The position numbers and the translations under genes were made by a program. A stretch of 38,615 nt of DNA. Origin: Planctomycetota bacterium. Lineage in GTDB: Bacteria; Planctomycetota; Brocadiia; Brocadiales; Brocadiaceae. The stretch covers positions 1 through 38,615 of the forward strand of contig JAHFOY010000008.1 of assembly GCA_023261485.1 (NCBI GenBank). Direction: 5' to 3'. Of the stretch, positions 1 through 9,292 are shown piece by piece (within the stretch, counting starts at the first letter, position 1; each line of letters begins with the position of its first letter). The notes under the pieces were generated by a model. It saw only the letters and a list, made by a program, of their open reading frames with translations, ran no database searches and was not told the origin of the DNA.

Positions 1-1572
1 TTTTCAAAAAATGCTTTTCTGCTAAGTCGGGCCAAGTTTATTTTTATATGTTCAATAATTTTTTATCTTACCTATATTTTAGTTTTCCAACTACTAAAAC
101 TACATACATTCAAATATTACGGTGACTTTGCCATCTGGCTCGAATTGTTTTCGAATATTGTCGACGGACGCGGCATTATTTCAACTTTACATCAAACATC
201 GTTTGGGTTCGGTGACACGCGGAACTATCTGGCGCTACATTTTGTGCCTTTAATATACATCCTTGCACTTCCACTTTATGTCATTAAAAACTATCCTGTA
301 TACCTAATCATATTGCAAACTCTCATTCTTGTTTCATCGGTTATCCCCATATATCTTTTTTCAAGAGATACCTTTCGTGAAAAAAAAATAGGTTACGTGT
401 TTGCGGCATCTTTTTTGTTTTTCCCGACAGTCCAGTATATTACTCTTTATGATTTCGAATTTTTGAGAATTTCCATTCCGTTATTATTATTCAGCTTTTA
501 TTTTTTACATAAGAAGAAATACACGATCTACTATATTTTTTTTACTCTATCAATCCTGGTTAGAGAGGAGGTAGCTTTAACTACATTCTTATTTGGATTC
601 TATATCCTTTTTGTTCTAAAAGAAAAAAGAATTGGAATAAGCACGTCTGCCATTTCAATTTTATATTTTCTTGTAGTGATCAAAATCATCATGCCATACT
701 TTGCTGGCAACTCAAATAGTATTCATCATCACCTGGCTTTTGGCAATTTTTCATATATGGGTAATTCTCCTTCTCAAATATTAATTTATATTATTTCACA
801 TCCATTAACTATTATTTCAAATCTGTTCGATAAAATAAAAATAGCCAATTTTTTAATGTACGTACTGCCACTTCTTTTTAGTCCCTTCTTTTCACCATCA
901 GTTTTTCTTATTTCTACCGCCAATTTATTACTCAATTTTTTAAGTGTTTCAATTTCTCATTATTCTTACATCCTCTATTATCTTTCTCCAAGTATTCCCT
1001 TTTTATTCCTATCTGCAATTAAAGGTGTAAAAAATATAAGTGACAGAGGGCTTCCTTTTCTTAAGGATAAGAATGTTTTGTCAAGGAAGTTTGATAATAA
1101 TAAATTTAGTTACGCCATTGTGAGTTGTATTTTTGTTGCCTGTGTATCATCAAATATCTTCTTTGGGCCATCTCCCCTATCTATCCAGTTTTGGAATAAT
1201 AATTATAAATTAGCGCCTTATAAAACTCATAATTTCCACTATTCCCAATATATTCCTACCGAGCATCATAAAAAGGCATTCTCTTTTTTACCTTTAATCC
1301 CAGATAATGTTTCTGTTTCTGCGGAACATTTTTTCTTACCATATCTTTATATGAAAAAAACCTTAATGGTATTTCCTATTTTTGAAGGGGCGGATTATGT
1401 TTTAATTGACAAAACACATCCCATCAAATTTGGCACCATAGGGGTTGATCCGATAGAAGCCCGAAAAAATCCGCAACAGTTTTATGATTTGGTAGAAAAG
1501 GACACAAATACCTGGGAATTGGTTAAAGAAGAAGATGGTATATTTTTATACAAAAAAAGACACTGGAATTAG
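1..1572 (+). CDS. DUF2079-type multi-spanning membrane protein (5' partial)
   Basis: The frame is open from base 1 to a stop at 1570-1572, so the N-terminus lies outside the window. A TTG at 145 would truncate the protein and lose the first membrane helix (about bases 34-100) and the segment before it. The visible 523 residues are almost entirely hydrophobic helices with short polar loops, and a soluble tail of about 120 residues ends the protein. The early stretch (aromatic/acidic segment, then an H-F-x-P motif followed by L-x-L-P-L-Y) resembles DUF2079 membrane proteins, a family related in architecture to GT-C/PMT-like glycosyltransferases. Its substrate is not evident. The neighbours are glycosyltransferases, and the next gene begins 9 bases downstream, so a role in surface-glycan assembly is likely but inferred. 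Base composition is very AT-rich, like the rest of this glycan block. Confidence 0.75.
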   Translation, partial: FSKNAFLLSRAKFIFICSIIFYLTYILVFQLLKLHTFKYYGDFAIWLELFSNIVDGRGIISTLHQTSFGFGDTRNYLALHFVPLIYILALPLYVIKNYPVYLIILQTLILVSSVIPIYLFSRDTFREKKIGYVFAASFLFFPTVQYITLYDFEFLRISIPLLLFSFYFLHKKKYTIYYIFFTLSILVREEVALTTFLFGFYILFVLKEKRIGISTSAISILYFLVVIKIIMPYFAGNSNSIHHHLAFGNFSYMGNSPSQILIYIISHPLTIISNLFDKIKIANFLMYVLPLLFSPFFSPSVFLISTANLLLNFLSVSISHYSYILYYLSPSIPFLFLSAIKGVKNISDRGLPFLKDKNVLSRKFDNNKFSYAIVSCIFVACVSSNIFFGPSPLSIQFWNNNYKLAPYKTHNFHYSQYIPTEHHKKAFSFLPLIPDNVSVSAEHFFLPYLYMKKTLMVFPIFEGADYVLIDKTHPIKFGTIGVDPIEARKNPQQFYDLVEKDTNTWELVKEEDGIFLYKKRHWN

Positions 1573-1581
1573 AGAGAGATT

Positions 1582-2373
1582 GTGAAAATTAGCGTCATTA
1601 TCCCAACCTTTAACAGTGCAAAAACGATAAAAGATACCCTCGAGAGTATAATCAGTCAGAACTGGCCTGATCTTCAAATTATTGTTCAAGACGGTGTATC
1701 TATAGACAGCACCAAAACCATCGTTGAAAATTACCCGGCAGCCATGTCGGGCTGGAAATCAGAAACAGACAAAGGTATATATGAAGCCATGAACAAGGGT
1801 ATTAGTCGCGCAAATGGAGAAATCATTGCCATCCTCAACAGCGATGATACATGGTTGCCAGGCACCCTGGAGCGAGTTGCATCAGCATTTTTTCGCAACC
1901 CTGACGTTGGTATAGTCTCTGGATCAATAGAAGTGTGGGAAGATTCTCAAAACGGAGCTATAGTAGTTTTGAAATCGAGTTTGCTTCATTTACATAAAGG
2001 GTTAACCGTGCAGCACCCTGCTACGTTCGTGCGTCGTAGTGTGTATGATAGCGTAGGGCTTTTCAATACTTTTTATCGTATAGGCGCTGACTACGATTTT
2101 ATCCTAAGATGCCTGAAGGCTAATGTCCCCTGGATTATTCTCGACGACGTTTTCACACGCATGCGGGCAGGCGGTAAAGGTGGTTCGACATTCACCCTTA
2201 ACGATTGGCAAATTCGCCGATCTTACAAACTCTCATCATTTATCTATGAAGCTGTTATCTGTGCAAACAGCTTTGTACGACATTTTGCCAGACAGGTAAT
2301 TTTGAAAATATTTGGGAAAAAAACGTTATCAACTTTTAGAAGTTATTTATGGCGCAAGCGTATATATCGATAG
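1582..2373 (+). CDS. Family 2 glycosyltransferase (WcaA/WcaE-like)
   Basis: A 263-residue GT-A fold glycosyltransferase. The N-terminus has the classic family-2 start (K-I-S-V-I-I-P-T-F-N), then Q-D-G-x-S-x-D-S-T at residues 36-44, the S-x-x-D-K-G-I-Y-E-A-M-N-K-G motif around 60-73, and the metal/nucleotide-binding N-S-D-D at 86-89. The acceptor half contains an H-P-A-T-F segment near residue 150, typical of enzymes that add sugars to lipid-linked exopolysaccharide or O-antigen intermediates. The start is a GTG preceded by an AGAGAGAG-type ribosome binding site, 9 bases after the previous stop, so it is probably co-transcribed with the DUF2079 gene. It should act at the cytoplasmic face of the inner membrane. 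Donor and acceptor sugars cannot be read from the sequence. Confidence 0.88.
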   Translation: MKISVIIPTFNSAKTIKDTLESIISQNWPDLQIIVQDGVSIDSTKTIVENYPAAMSGWKSETDKGIYEAMNKGISRANGEIIAILNSDDTWLPGTLERVASAFFRNPDVGIVSGSIEVWEDSQNGAIVVLKSSLLHLHKGLTVQHPATFVRRSVYDSVGLFNTFYRIGADYDFILRCLKANVPWIILDDVFTRMRAGGKGGSTFTLNDWQIRRSYKLSSFIYEAVICANSFVRHFARQVILKIFGKKTLSTFRSYLWRKRIYR

Positions 2374-2439
2374 ATGAACTGTTACTTAAAAACAGGCAGA
2401 AATTTTCCGATGTACTCGCTATCTTATAGAAACTTTAAT

Positions 2440-3576
2440 TTAAGAAATACTTTCAAATATTTTTAAAGTCCTTATCACTGTATTTTCCCATGAAAAGGTT
2501 TTTGCCCGTTCTATTGCATTTTTTCTCAATGAAGAGATTGCCTCTTGATCATTCAGTGTTTTACCTATCACATCAGCTATTGCAACCGGATCCATTGGGT
2601 CAAAATAGATAGCTGCATTTGCACAAATCTCTGGCATTGGCTCTACTTTAGAAGCAAGTATAGGGGTACCGCAGACCATCGCCTCTACTAAAGTCAATCC
2701 GAATGATTCACAGGTTGAAGGAAACACAAACAATACGCAGGCAGAGTATAAATATGGTAATTCTTCACAGGGAATGTTACCCAAAAAAATAACCCGATTT
2801 TCATAACCTTGCTTTACCAGAAAGGTCTTCATCTCTTCATAGTATTTCCTATCAAAACATTCTCCAGCAAAAACAAGCTGAATGTTATCCTCGACTTTGC
2901 CCGTTAGTAATACAAATGCCTTTATGAGTTCGAAGAAATTTTTATACCGCTGTATATTTGAAACATAAAGAATCCATTTATCTAAACCGTATTTTTTTTT
3001 AATTTGACGTAACAGGTTATCTTCACTGCAGGGATGAAATATTTCTCTATCGATGCCGTGGTACACAACTTCAGCATGTTTAATCAAAACCCCGGATTTT
3101 TCTATATCAATACGCGCCTTTGTAGATGGGAAAATAACTCTTCGAGCCTTTTTAATTGATAAAATTGTTAATAATTTTAATATTTTTAGCCTTACAAACT
3201 GAGCTAAGTCCTGATTTTCTGAAACACCATTGCGAAATGGCTCTATATTCTGTATCATAATGACATTTGGGATTTTAGTAAAAAGAGGGCATACATTTGC
3301 CGGAGAAAAAAGAATATCAACTTCTTTTCTTTTAAGTAATATAGGCAAAAACATTTGTTCCCAGCAAAGTCGTAATATCGAACTTCTTGAAGGTATTTTG
3401 AAAGACAGAAATTCAAAATTGGGATGCTGGAAATAAAATGTGTCTTTTCCTGCAAGTGTTGTAAATATTAAATATTGATGAGTTGTGTTTATTTTCGATA
3501 AATAATATAACAAGTTTTCTATGTATGTAACACCACCACCTGCTACGGCGGATGTTGCATTAATGGCTATTTTCAT
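2440..3576 (-). CDS. Glycosyltransferase family 4 (group 1)
   Basis: A 378-residue GT-B glycosyltransferase. The N-terminal Rossmann half has the glycine-rich A-G-G-G-V-T-Y loop (residues 12-18) seen in mannosyl/rhamnosyltransferases of capsule and O-antigen clusters. The C-terminal half carries the retaining-GT signature E-x7-E (E290 and E298, in C-E-S-F-G-L-T-L-V-E-A-M) and the following C-G-T-P. It is convergent with the upstream GT2 gene (66 bases between stops) and divergent from the O-antigen ligase gene, sharing a 93-base AT-rich intergenic promoter region. Its role is transfer of a nucleotide-activated sugar during surface polysaccharide synthesis in the cytoplasm; the sugar is unknown. 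Confidence 0.88.
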   Translation of the reverse strand: MKIAINATSAVAGGGVTYIENLLYYLSKINTTHQYLIFTTLAGKDTFYFQHPNFEFLSFKIPSRSSILRLCWEQMFLPILLKRKEVDILFSPANVCPLFTKIPNVIMIQNIEPFRNGVSENQDLAQFVRLKILKLLTILSIKKARRVIFPSTKARIDIEKSGVLIKHAEVVYHGIDREIFHPCSEDNLLRQIKKKYGLDKWILYVSNIQRYKNFFELIKAFVLLTGKVEDNIQLVFAGECFDRKYYEEMKTFLVKQGYENRVIFLGNIPCEELPYLYSACVLFVFPSTCESFGLTLVEAMVCGTPILASKVEPMPEICANAAIYFDPMDPVAIADVIGKTLNDQEAISSLRKNAIERAKTFSWENTVIRTLKIFESIS

Positions 3577-3669
3577 AATATTTATTCAAAAATTTAAAAA
3601 CTCTAAAAACATGGAACTAAATTCTTAAGAGCGATTGTATAAATTCTACTGGAAATAAAAATTGATTCA

Positions 3670-6543
3670 ATGAAAAACAAATTTAAAAACATTCCTGTAT
3701 GTTGTGATAAATCAATTATAGTTTTATTAATTGCAACTGTTGTTATTCTTCCTCTTTTCTTTGACATTCGTCTTTACAGTGTTTTTGACCTTAGCAAGGT
3801 AACGGCGCTATACTTGTTAACAATTGCCATTCTCGTAGTCTGGTCAATCAAATGTATCTTTAAACATGATTTTAAATTTTTTCATACCCCTTTAGACATT
3901 CCAATATTAGCTTATATATTCATCTTTATAATATCGTCTTCCATATCGATAAACCCCATTATAAGTCTTTTTGGTACCTATAAACGTTTCGAAGGTTTAA
4001 CTGCAACCTTGTGTTATATATTTATTTTTTACACTACAGTTAGTATCATAACTACGCAGAAGAGGCTTTATTTAATTACTATTGCAATTGTAGCTGGCGC
4101 TACCGTTTCATCAATTTATGGGATTGTGCAACATCTTGGATTTGATATATTCAAGTGGAGTAGTTTTGAGGCCAGGCGAGTATTTTCGACCTTCGGGAAC
4201 CCTGTTTTCTTCTCGGCATATCTTGTTATGATCCTCCCCTTGTCTGTTGTTCTATTTATTAATAATTCCACTCGATTAGAAGAAAGGTCAATTTCAAAAT
4301 ATTTCCATTTTTTATGGGTTTTTTTTATAATATCATCGATCATTTATGCTGCCTTCTGGCTCACCAATACACGAGCGTGTTTTGTGGCCCTTCTTGGGAG
4401 TTTGACTCCACTGCTCTTTCTGATTTTCAAGGAGCAAGTAACAGAAAAATACAAATTATTCATTTTGGTAATTTCTTTTGTTCTCATGGGAATATTCTTC
4501 AACGTGTATGAGACATCAATAATTAAGCGTTTTACGGAACGTTTCATAAGTGATAACCAGGCAACCAATAATCTCTCTGAATTTTCCTTTATTAAAGAGG
4601 ATGTAAAAAAAGTACCAATTTCTGATAAGATACAGATACTCAAAAGGCCCTGGATTGCTACCAAACTTCCTATTACTGAATCCACTTTTTCACGCATTTT
4701 TCAATATCTTGCAGCGATAGAGATTATCAAGAATCATCCTGTTTTAGGTACTGGACCTGATACGATTGGTATTGTTTATCAAGAAAATTTAGCAAAAGTG
4801 TTTTCAGTACATGAAAGTGATAACGGTTTCCAATTTCCTAGACAGGACAGAATTCATAACGATATCCTTGATACAACAGTTACGCGTGGTATATTTGGTC
4901 TCGGTACATATATATGGCTGCTAGTCGCCTTTGGAATATATGCTGGTAGAAATTTCAAGCAGTTGAATAGCCAAAATAAAATACTCATACTAGGACTCTT
5001 GGCTGGAATAGTATCTTATCTTATTCAAAATGAATTCAGTTTTGGGAATACACCTATTGTGACGCTTTTCTGGGTGATGATGGGACTGTGTATCTCCATA
5101 GTGAAAATAAACGAAGGAGAAGGGGCATTAAGTATAGAGGATAAAGGATTAAAGATTAAGAAGGGTGGGGAAGGGGAGAAGTCTAGAAATGCTCAACCTC
5201 CCAACCTCCCAACTTCTCAACTGCATCTTTTTTATAGATGGCTTTGTTGTGGCCTTGTGTTAATAGCAATAGGATTTGTTACCATATTTATTATTCGATT
5301 CTACAGGGCAGATGCTTATTTTGAATACGGAAGAAGAATCATGGAGTACGAAAAAGAAAACTTACCTGCTATTACAGACAAGGGTTTATTTTTTATAAGG
5401 CGTGCTATTCTCCTTAATCCATATGAAACATTCTATCGCGATGAACTTTGCAGGACATACATACAAATGGCATTTAAAACAAAAGAAGAGGCATGGTTAC
5501 AAAAGGCATACGTGGAAGCCAGTAATTCTCTAAAACTGATTCCTCAACACTACATGGGGTTTTTCCATCTTGGTATGATTCAGCAATTTTTGGCTGAGCA
5601 TTTTGGCCGTAATACGATGGATAGTGCTATTAGCTATTACAAAAAGGCTATTGAGTCCGACCCATTCCAAGCCCCGTTTCATAGCAATCTTGCGTCTTTG
5701 TATATGAACAGGGGAGATGTTGATCGAGCGATTGAAGAACTGTATAAAGCATATCTAATTCGACCAGAAGAATTAAATCATGTAGATCGTTTAGCCAATG
5801 CATATTTACAAAAAGGCGATCTGGAAAAGGCTTTGTATTTTTCAAGGAAGACCGTTGAGCTTAACCCTGCAGAATCTGGTTATTACAATAATCTCGGAGC
5901 AATACTCAGCAAAAAAGGCATGTATGAAGAAGCGATTCAGGCATTCAAAAAGGCTATAGAAGTAAATCCAAAAGAACCCATTTACCTGGATAACTTAGCA
6001 AGACTGTATCTGTCTTTAGGCAAGTATGATGAATTGATACCCTATTATAAAAAATTGATCGAACTTAATCCTTCTGATGCAGATTGCCACAATAATCTTG
6101 GCGCAGTTTATAAAAGGAAAAAACAACCGGAAGATGCGGCTGAGTCATTTCAAAAGGCTGTAACATTAAAACCCGATAATCCCATTTATACTCATAATTT
6201 GGCCAGTGCGTATGTTGACGAGGGTAATTATGCCCATGCCGGTGAGATACTTCAAGCATTTAACACGGCTTATCCAGATCACAATTATATAAACATTCAT
6301 TTGCTGCTGGCCGATTTATATTTAAAAAATGCCGATTGGGAAAAAGTTGTTTCTGCGGGCAAACAGGCCATTAAAATAGATGGGAAATCCATCGCAGCTT
6401 ACAAGATGCTTGGTGTTGCATATTATAATATGCATCAATACGAACTTGCAGAGAAAACATTAAATCAAACCCTTACACTAGATCCCAATGACCAAGTGGT
6501 AAAAGACTTGCTTGAGAAGATTTCTCATAAAATAAAAGGATAA
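3670..6543 (+). CDS. O-antigen ligase/polymerase (Wzy/WaaL family) fused to TPR domain
   Basis: A 957-residue fusion. Residues 1 to about 470 form a polytopic membrane region with a large extracytoplasmic loop and the L-G-T-G-P-D segment near residue 358, characteristic of the O-antigen ligase family (Wzy_C). A final helix at about 520-540 is followed by at least eight tetratricopeptide repeats (about 560-950; for example N-P-A-E-S-G-Y-Y-N-N-L-G and N-P-S-D-A-D-C-H-N-N-L-G). Family members polymerise or ligate lipid-linked glycans, or glycosylate proteins, on the periplasmic side; the TPR arm probably binds a partner or substrate. An odd, charged, proline-containing stretch at residues 480-519 (about 5107-5226) looks like an in-frame insertion of intergenic repeat DNA. 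The stop codon abuts the ATG of the next gene. Confidence 0.88.
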   Translation: MKNKFKNIPVCCDKSIIVLLIATVVILPLFFDIRLYSVFDLSKVTALYLLTIAILVVWSIKCIFKHDFKFFHTPLDIPILAYIFIFIISSSISINPIISLFGTYKRFEGLTATLCYIFIFYTTVSIITTQKRLYLITIAIVAGATVSSIYGIVQHLGFDIFKWSSFEARRVFSTFGNPVFFSAYLVMILPLSVVLFINNSTRLEERSISKYFHFLWVFFIISSIIYAAFWLTNTRACFVALLGSLTPLLFLIFKEQVTEKYKLFILVISFVLMGIFFNVYETSIIKRFTERFISDNQATNNLSEFSFIKEDVKKVPISDKIQILKRPWIATKLPITESTFSRIFQYLAAIEIIKNHPVLGTGPDTIGIVYQENLAKVFSVHESDNGFQFPRQDRIHNDILDTTVTRGIFGLGTYIWLLVAFGIYAGRNFKQLNSQNKILILGLLAGIVSYLIQNEFSFGNTPIVTLFWVMMGLCISIVKINEGEGALSIEDKGLKIKKGGEGEKSRNAQPPNLPTSQLHLFYRWLCCGLVLIAIGFVTIFIIRFYRADAYFEYGRRIMEYEKENLPAITDKGLFFIRRAILLNPYETFYRDELCRTYIQMAFKTKEEAWLQKAYVEASNSLKLIPQHYMGFFHLGMIQQFLAEHFGRNTMDSAISYYKKAIESDPFQAPFHSNLASLYMNRGDVDRAIEELYKAYLIRPEELNHVDRLANAYLQKGDLEKALYFSRKTVELNPAESGYYNNLGAILSKKGMYEEAIQAFKKAIEVNPKEPIYLDNLARLYLSLGKYDELIPYYKKLIELNPSDADCHNNLGAVYKRKKQPEDAAESFQKAVTLKPDNPIYTHNLASAYVDEGNYAHAGEILQAFNTAYPDHNYINIHLLLADLYLKNADWEKVVSAGKQAIKIDGKSIAAYKMLGVAYYNMHQYELAEKTLNQTLTLDPNDQVVKDLLEKISHKIKG

Positions 6544-7932
6544 ATGGAAACTTTCTTTAATCCCTCCTCGGTTGCCATCATAGGCGCCACTGAAAAGGCG
6601 GGCAGCTTGCCAGGTATCATCCTAAAAAACCTCCTCGATATGGGATTCAAAGGTAAAATGTATCCAGTAAACCCAAAATATAAAACCGTCTTTGGTTTGA
6701 GATGTTTTTCCTCGATACTTGATGTTCCAGACGAAACAGCCTTAACCGTGATCGCCATACCCGCCCCATTGGTACTGGATGTGATTAAACAACAGGCACA
6801 GAAACGAATTCGACATTCCATAATAATCAGTGCTGGTTTTCGGGAAATGGGTGCAGAAGGTATTGAAATGGAGGAAAAGATCAAACAGGTTGCAATTGAA
6901 AATAATATACGGATACTCGGCCCTAACTGCCTGGGCGTGTTGGATAATTATGCAAATTTCACAACATCCTTTTTGCCATGGGAAAGGGTAAGCAAACCTA
7001 AAAAAGGTGCATTATCAATCCTCTCGCAAAGTGGCGCCTTTGCTATTGCATTGTTAGACTTAGCAACGCAGGAAGGGCTGGGCATAGCAAAGATGATAAA
7101 TTACGGAAATAGAATTGATATTGGAGAATCTACCCTCTTGCCGTTTTTAATGGATGATATGCATACAAAGGTTATTGCGATATATATGGAGTCTGTAGAT
7201 CATGGGAAAAGGTTTATCGAGGTGGCGAAGGTCTGTTCAAAGAAAAAGCCTATTGTGGCGTTAAAGGTTGGGAAAGGTGCGGCTGGTATTGCAGCGGCTA
7301 AATCCCACACGGGCGCTATTGCAGGAAAATATGAAATCTACAAGGCTGCATTTTTAAAATCGGGCATAATTGAGGCCAATGGTCTGGAGGAATTTATCGA
7401 TGGTGTAAAGGCCCTTTCCATGCAAAATCCACCCAACGGGAATCGGATATTGATCGTTACGAATGGCGGAGGCTTTGGCGTTATTGTAGCCGATTATTGC
7501 TCAGAGAACGGCTTGGAGGTTCCACTGCCATCTCCACAATTAAAAGAAAAGTTAAAAAACAAATTCTCAAGATTTTATGTTGTTAATAATCCTGTTGATT
7601 TAACGGGAAGTGCATGCGATGAAGACTATCGAATAGCCTTAAATACGTGCATGATCGAAAGCGATGAATATGATGCCGCTATTATCATACCACTTATGTC
7701 ACCACAGGGAATGACGGAGAAAATAGTTGCTCTCGTTGTGTCCACGATGAGATTATCGGGAAAACCTGCGGTTATCTGCACGGTGGGTGGAACATTTACC
7801 ATGAAGATCAAGCAATTATTTGAAGATCAAATGTTTCCAGTCTATCCCTCTCCTGAACGAAGCGCGAGGGCAATGTCTATGCTGTTGAAAAGGAAAATAT
7901 TGCAGGAAGGAAACGTGTATCCGACACTATAA
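6544..7932 (+). CDS. CoA-binding / ADP-forming acyl-CoA synthetase alpha-type protein
   Basis: A 462-residue protein matching the alpha subunit of NDP-forming acetyl/acyl-CoA synthetases: an N-terminal CoA-binding Rossmann domain (I-I-G-A-T motif at 12-16), then two succinyl-CoA-synthetase-like flavodoxin domains (L-S-Q-S-G-A-F at 160-166). The phospho-acceptor histidine, H255 in K-S-H-T-G, is present. Family chemistry is acyl-CoA + ADP + Pi to acid + CoA + ATP via a phosphohistidine, but this normally needs an ATP-grasp beta subunit, and none is fused or adjacent. The start immediately follows the stop of the O-antigen ligase gene (TAAATG), so translational coupling is likely despite the unrelated function. 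It may pair with a beta subunit elsewhere, or act in another CoA-dependent process. Confidence 0.85.
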   Translation: METFFNPSSVAIIGATEKAGSLPGIILKNLLDMGFKGKMYPVNPKYKTVFGLRCFSSILDVPDETALTVIAIPAPLVLDVIKQQAQKRIRHSIIISAGFREMGAEGIEMEEKIKQVAIENNIRILGPNCLGVLDNYANFTTSFLPWERVSKPKKGALSILSQSGAFAIALLDLATQEGLGIAKMINYGNRIDIGESTLLPFLMDDMHTKVIAIYMESVDHGKRFIEVAKVCSKKKPIVALKVGKGAAGIAAAKSHTGAIAGKYEIYKAAFLKSGIIEANGLEEFIDGVKALSMQNPPNGNRILIVTNGGGFGVIVADYCSENGLEVPLPSPQLKEKLKNKFSRFYVVNNPVDLTGSACDEDYRIALNTCMIESDEYDAAIIIPLMSPQGMTEKIVALVVSTMRLSGKPAVICTVGGTFTMKIKQLFEDQMFPVYPSPERSARAMSMLLKRKILQEGNVYPTL

Positions 7933-7952
7933 AAATTACTTGCATTTACCCA

Positions 7953-7971
7953 GAATACTATTATAGTATTC
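7953..7971. repeat. 8-bp stem hairpin after the acyl-CoA synthetase gene
   Basis: A perfect inverted repeat, GAATACTA/TAGTATTC around a three-base loop, sits 20 bases after the stop of the upstream gene and is followed by CTTTAAA. It is AT-rich and lacks a proper U-run, so at best it is a weak terminator or processing site. Confidence 0.35.
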
Positions 7972-8022
7972 CTTTAAAAGTATTCGTATCTTCCATTAGA
8001 CAAACTCCTTTTCGGAGAAAAG

Positions 8023-9243
8023 ATGAGCGTAAAATGCGCCTTAAAGAAGGTAATACACGTTCTGATTCCTAGTCGTTTAGTAATATGCATTTTATCCATC
8101 TCAATCTTTTCTATCCTTATTCCTCAACTAAGTCATGGTCAGGAAGCAGATAAAATAGCTGAGACCTCCATCAATTTACAGCAGGAAAACACCTCTACAG
8201 AAAATCGTGATAAGCTGGATACCGTCGAGTCTCATCCCGCTACTATTACGGAACGTGTGAAAAAGATTGCAAAAAAAAGAGGTTTTAAAAAGACACTATC
8301 ACATACTCCTGCATTCGATAAAAGTGGTAATATTTATCTCGCCTCCTCTGATGGCAGGATTTCTGCCATTGACCCAGCCGGGAACACAAAATGGTATATC
8401 CAATTAGCCGATAAGATTAATACGGGCTTTGCAATAAGTTCTGACAATGTCCTTTATTTCAGTTCAGAAAAAACGCTCTATGCAATTGATTTAAACGGCA
8501 CGCTCAAGTGGATTTTTAATGCAGATAATACCATTGATTTTCCCTCTGTTATAGACAATAAAGGAAATATCTATGTCGTAACGAAAAGAGATGACTTTTT
8601 ATATGCGATCAGGCCTAACGGCAGTTTGTACTGGAAGGCTCATATAAATGGGCATATTTCAACCCCGCCTTCCATAACGATGGATGGTAGGATTTATATT
8701 ACAACACAAAACAACATACTCTATGCTATAAACGCCGATGGGTCTCTCCGGTGGCGGCGAGAAATATACTGCAGAAGCAAAGACAAGCCCATCTCTGGTG
8801 CGGAAACGGTTAGCGCTGGCGGCTCAAATAACACACCTCAGTCCAATGCAAAATCTGTCAGAGAATCACAGGAACAAAACCCTCCACAAGCACTCCGCAT
8901 TTCTTATGTAAAATCAGAAGAAATACACACTTCTTCAAAAGAGGCGGATAAACCTTCAATTACTTCTTTTACGGCGTCAACATTACAAGGCAACCCGCCG
9001 TTGTCTGTAAAATTTTCTGATACCTCTGCGGGTGAAATTATCAATAGATGCTGGGATTTCGGGGATGGAACACTGATAAATTCAGAACAGTCGCCTGTCC
9101 ATACGTATACAACACCTGGGAATTACGACGTGCGCCTTATTATAAGTCGGCACGACAGTACAGCAACCATCGTCAGGCGAAACTATATTACCCTATCAGA
9201 TAACGAAGCCCTTGTGTCTATTGCAAATGGTAATAATCCATAA
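8023..9243 (+). CDS. Secreted PQQ-like beta-propeller protein with PKD domain
   Basis: A 406-residue protein with an N-terminal basic segment and a hydrophobic stretch (about 18-40, ending S-H-G-Q) that looks like a signal peptide or anchor. Residues about 80-250 contain four to five repeats of the PQQ/pyrrolo-quinoline-like type (pattern G-x-I-Y-x-x-S-x-D-G-x-x-x-A-I-D-x-x-G-x-x-K-W). A low-complexity Ser/Gln linker follows, then a PKD domain (about 310-395) with the W-D-F-G-D-G motif. The propeller has fewer blades than enzymatic quinoproteins and no catalytic residues were recognised, so a structural, adhesive or assembly-scaffold role outside the cytoplasm is more likely than enzymology. 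The ATG at 8023 has a GGAG ribosome binding site at 8014-8017. The next gene is 193 bases away across a structured intergenic element. Confidence 0.8.
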   Translation: MSVKCALKKVIHVLIPSRLVICILSISIFSILIPQLSHGQEADKIAETSINLQQENTSTENRDKLDTVESHPATITERVKKIAKKRGFKKTLSHTPAFDKSGNIYLASSDGRISAIDPAGNTKWYIQLADKINTGFAISSDNVLYFSSEKTLYAIDLNGTLKWIFNADNTIDFPSVIDNKGNIYVVTKRDDFLYAIRPNGSLYWKAHINGHISTPPSITMDGRIYITTQNNILYAINADGSLRWRREIYCRSKDKPISGAETVSAGGSNNTPQSNAKSVRESQEQNPPQALRISYVKSEEIHTSSKEADKPSITSFTASTLQGNPPLSVKFSDTSAGEIINRCWDFGDGTLINSEQSPVHTYTTPGNYDVRLIISRHDSTATIVRRNYITLSDNEALVSIANGNNP

Positions 9244-9292
9244 TTTTTAAATTTTCATTCACAAACAGCCTGTTTTTTGGTAAAAGTAATAA

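Noticed and set aside
7953-7971. Rho-independent terminator after the acyl-CoA synthetase gene
   Set aside because: AT-rich stem with no run of T; recorded only as a weak hairpin.
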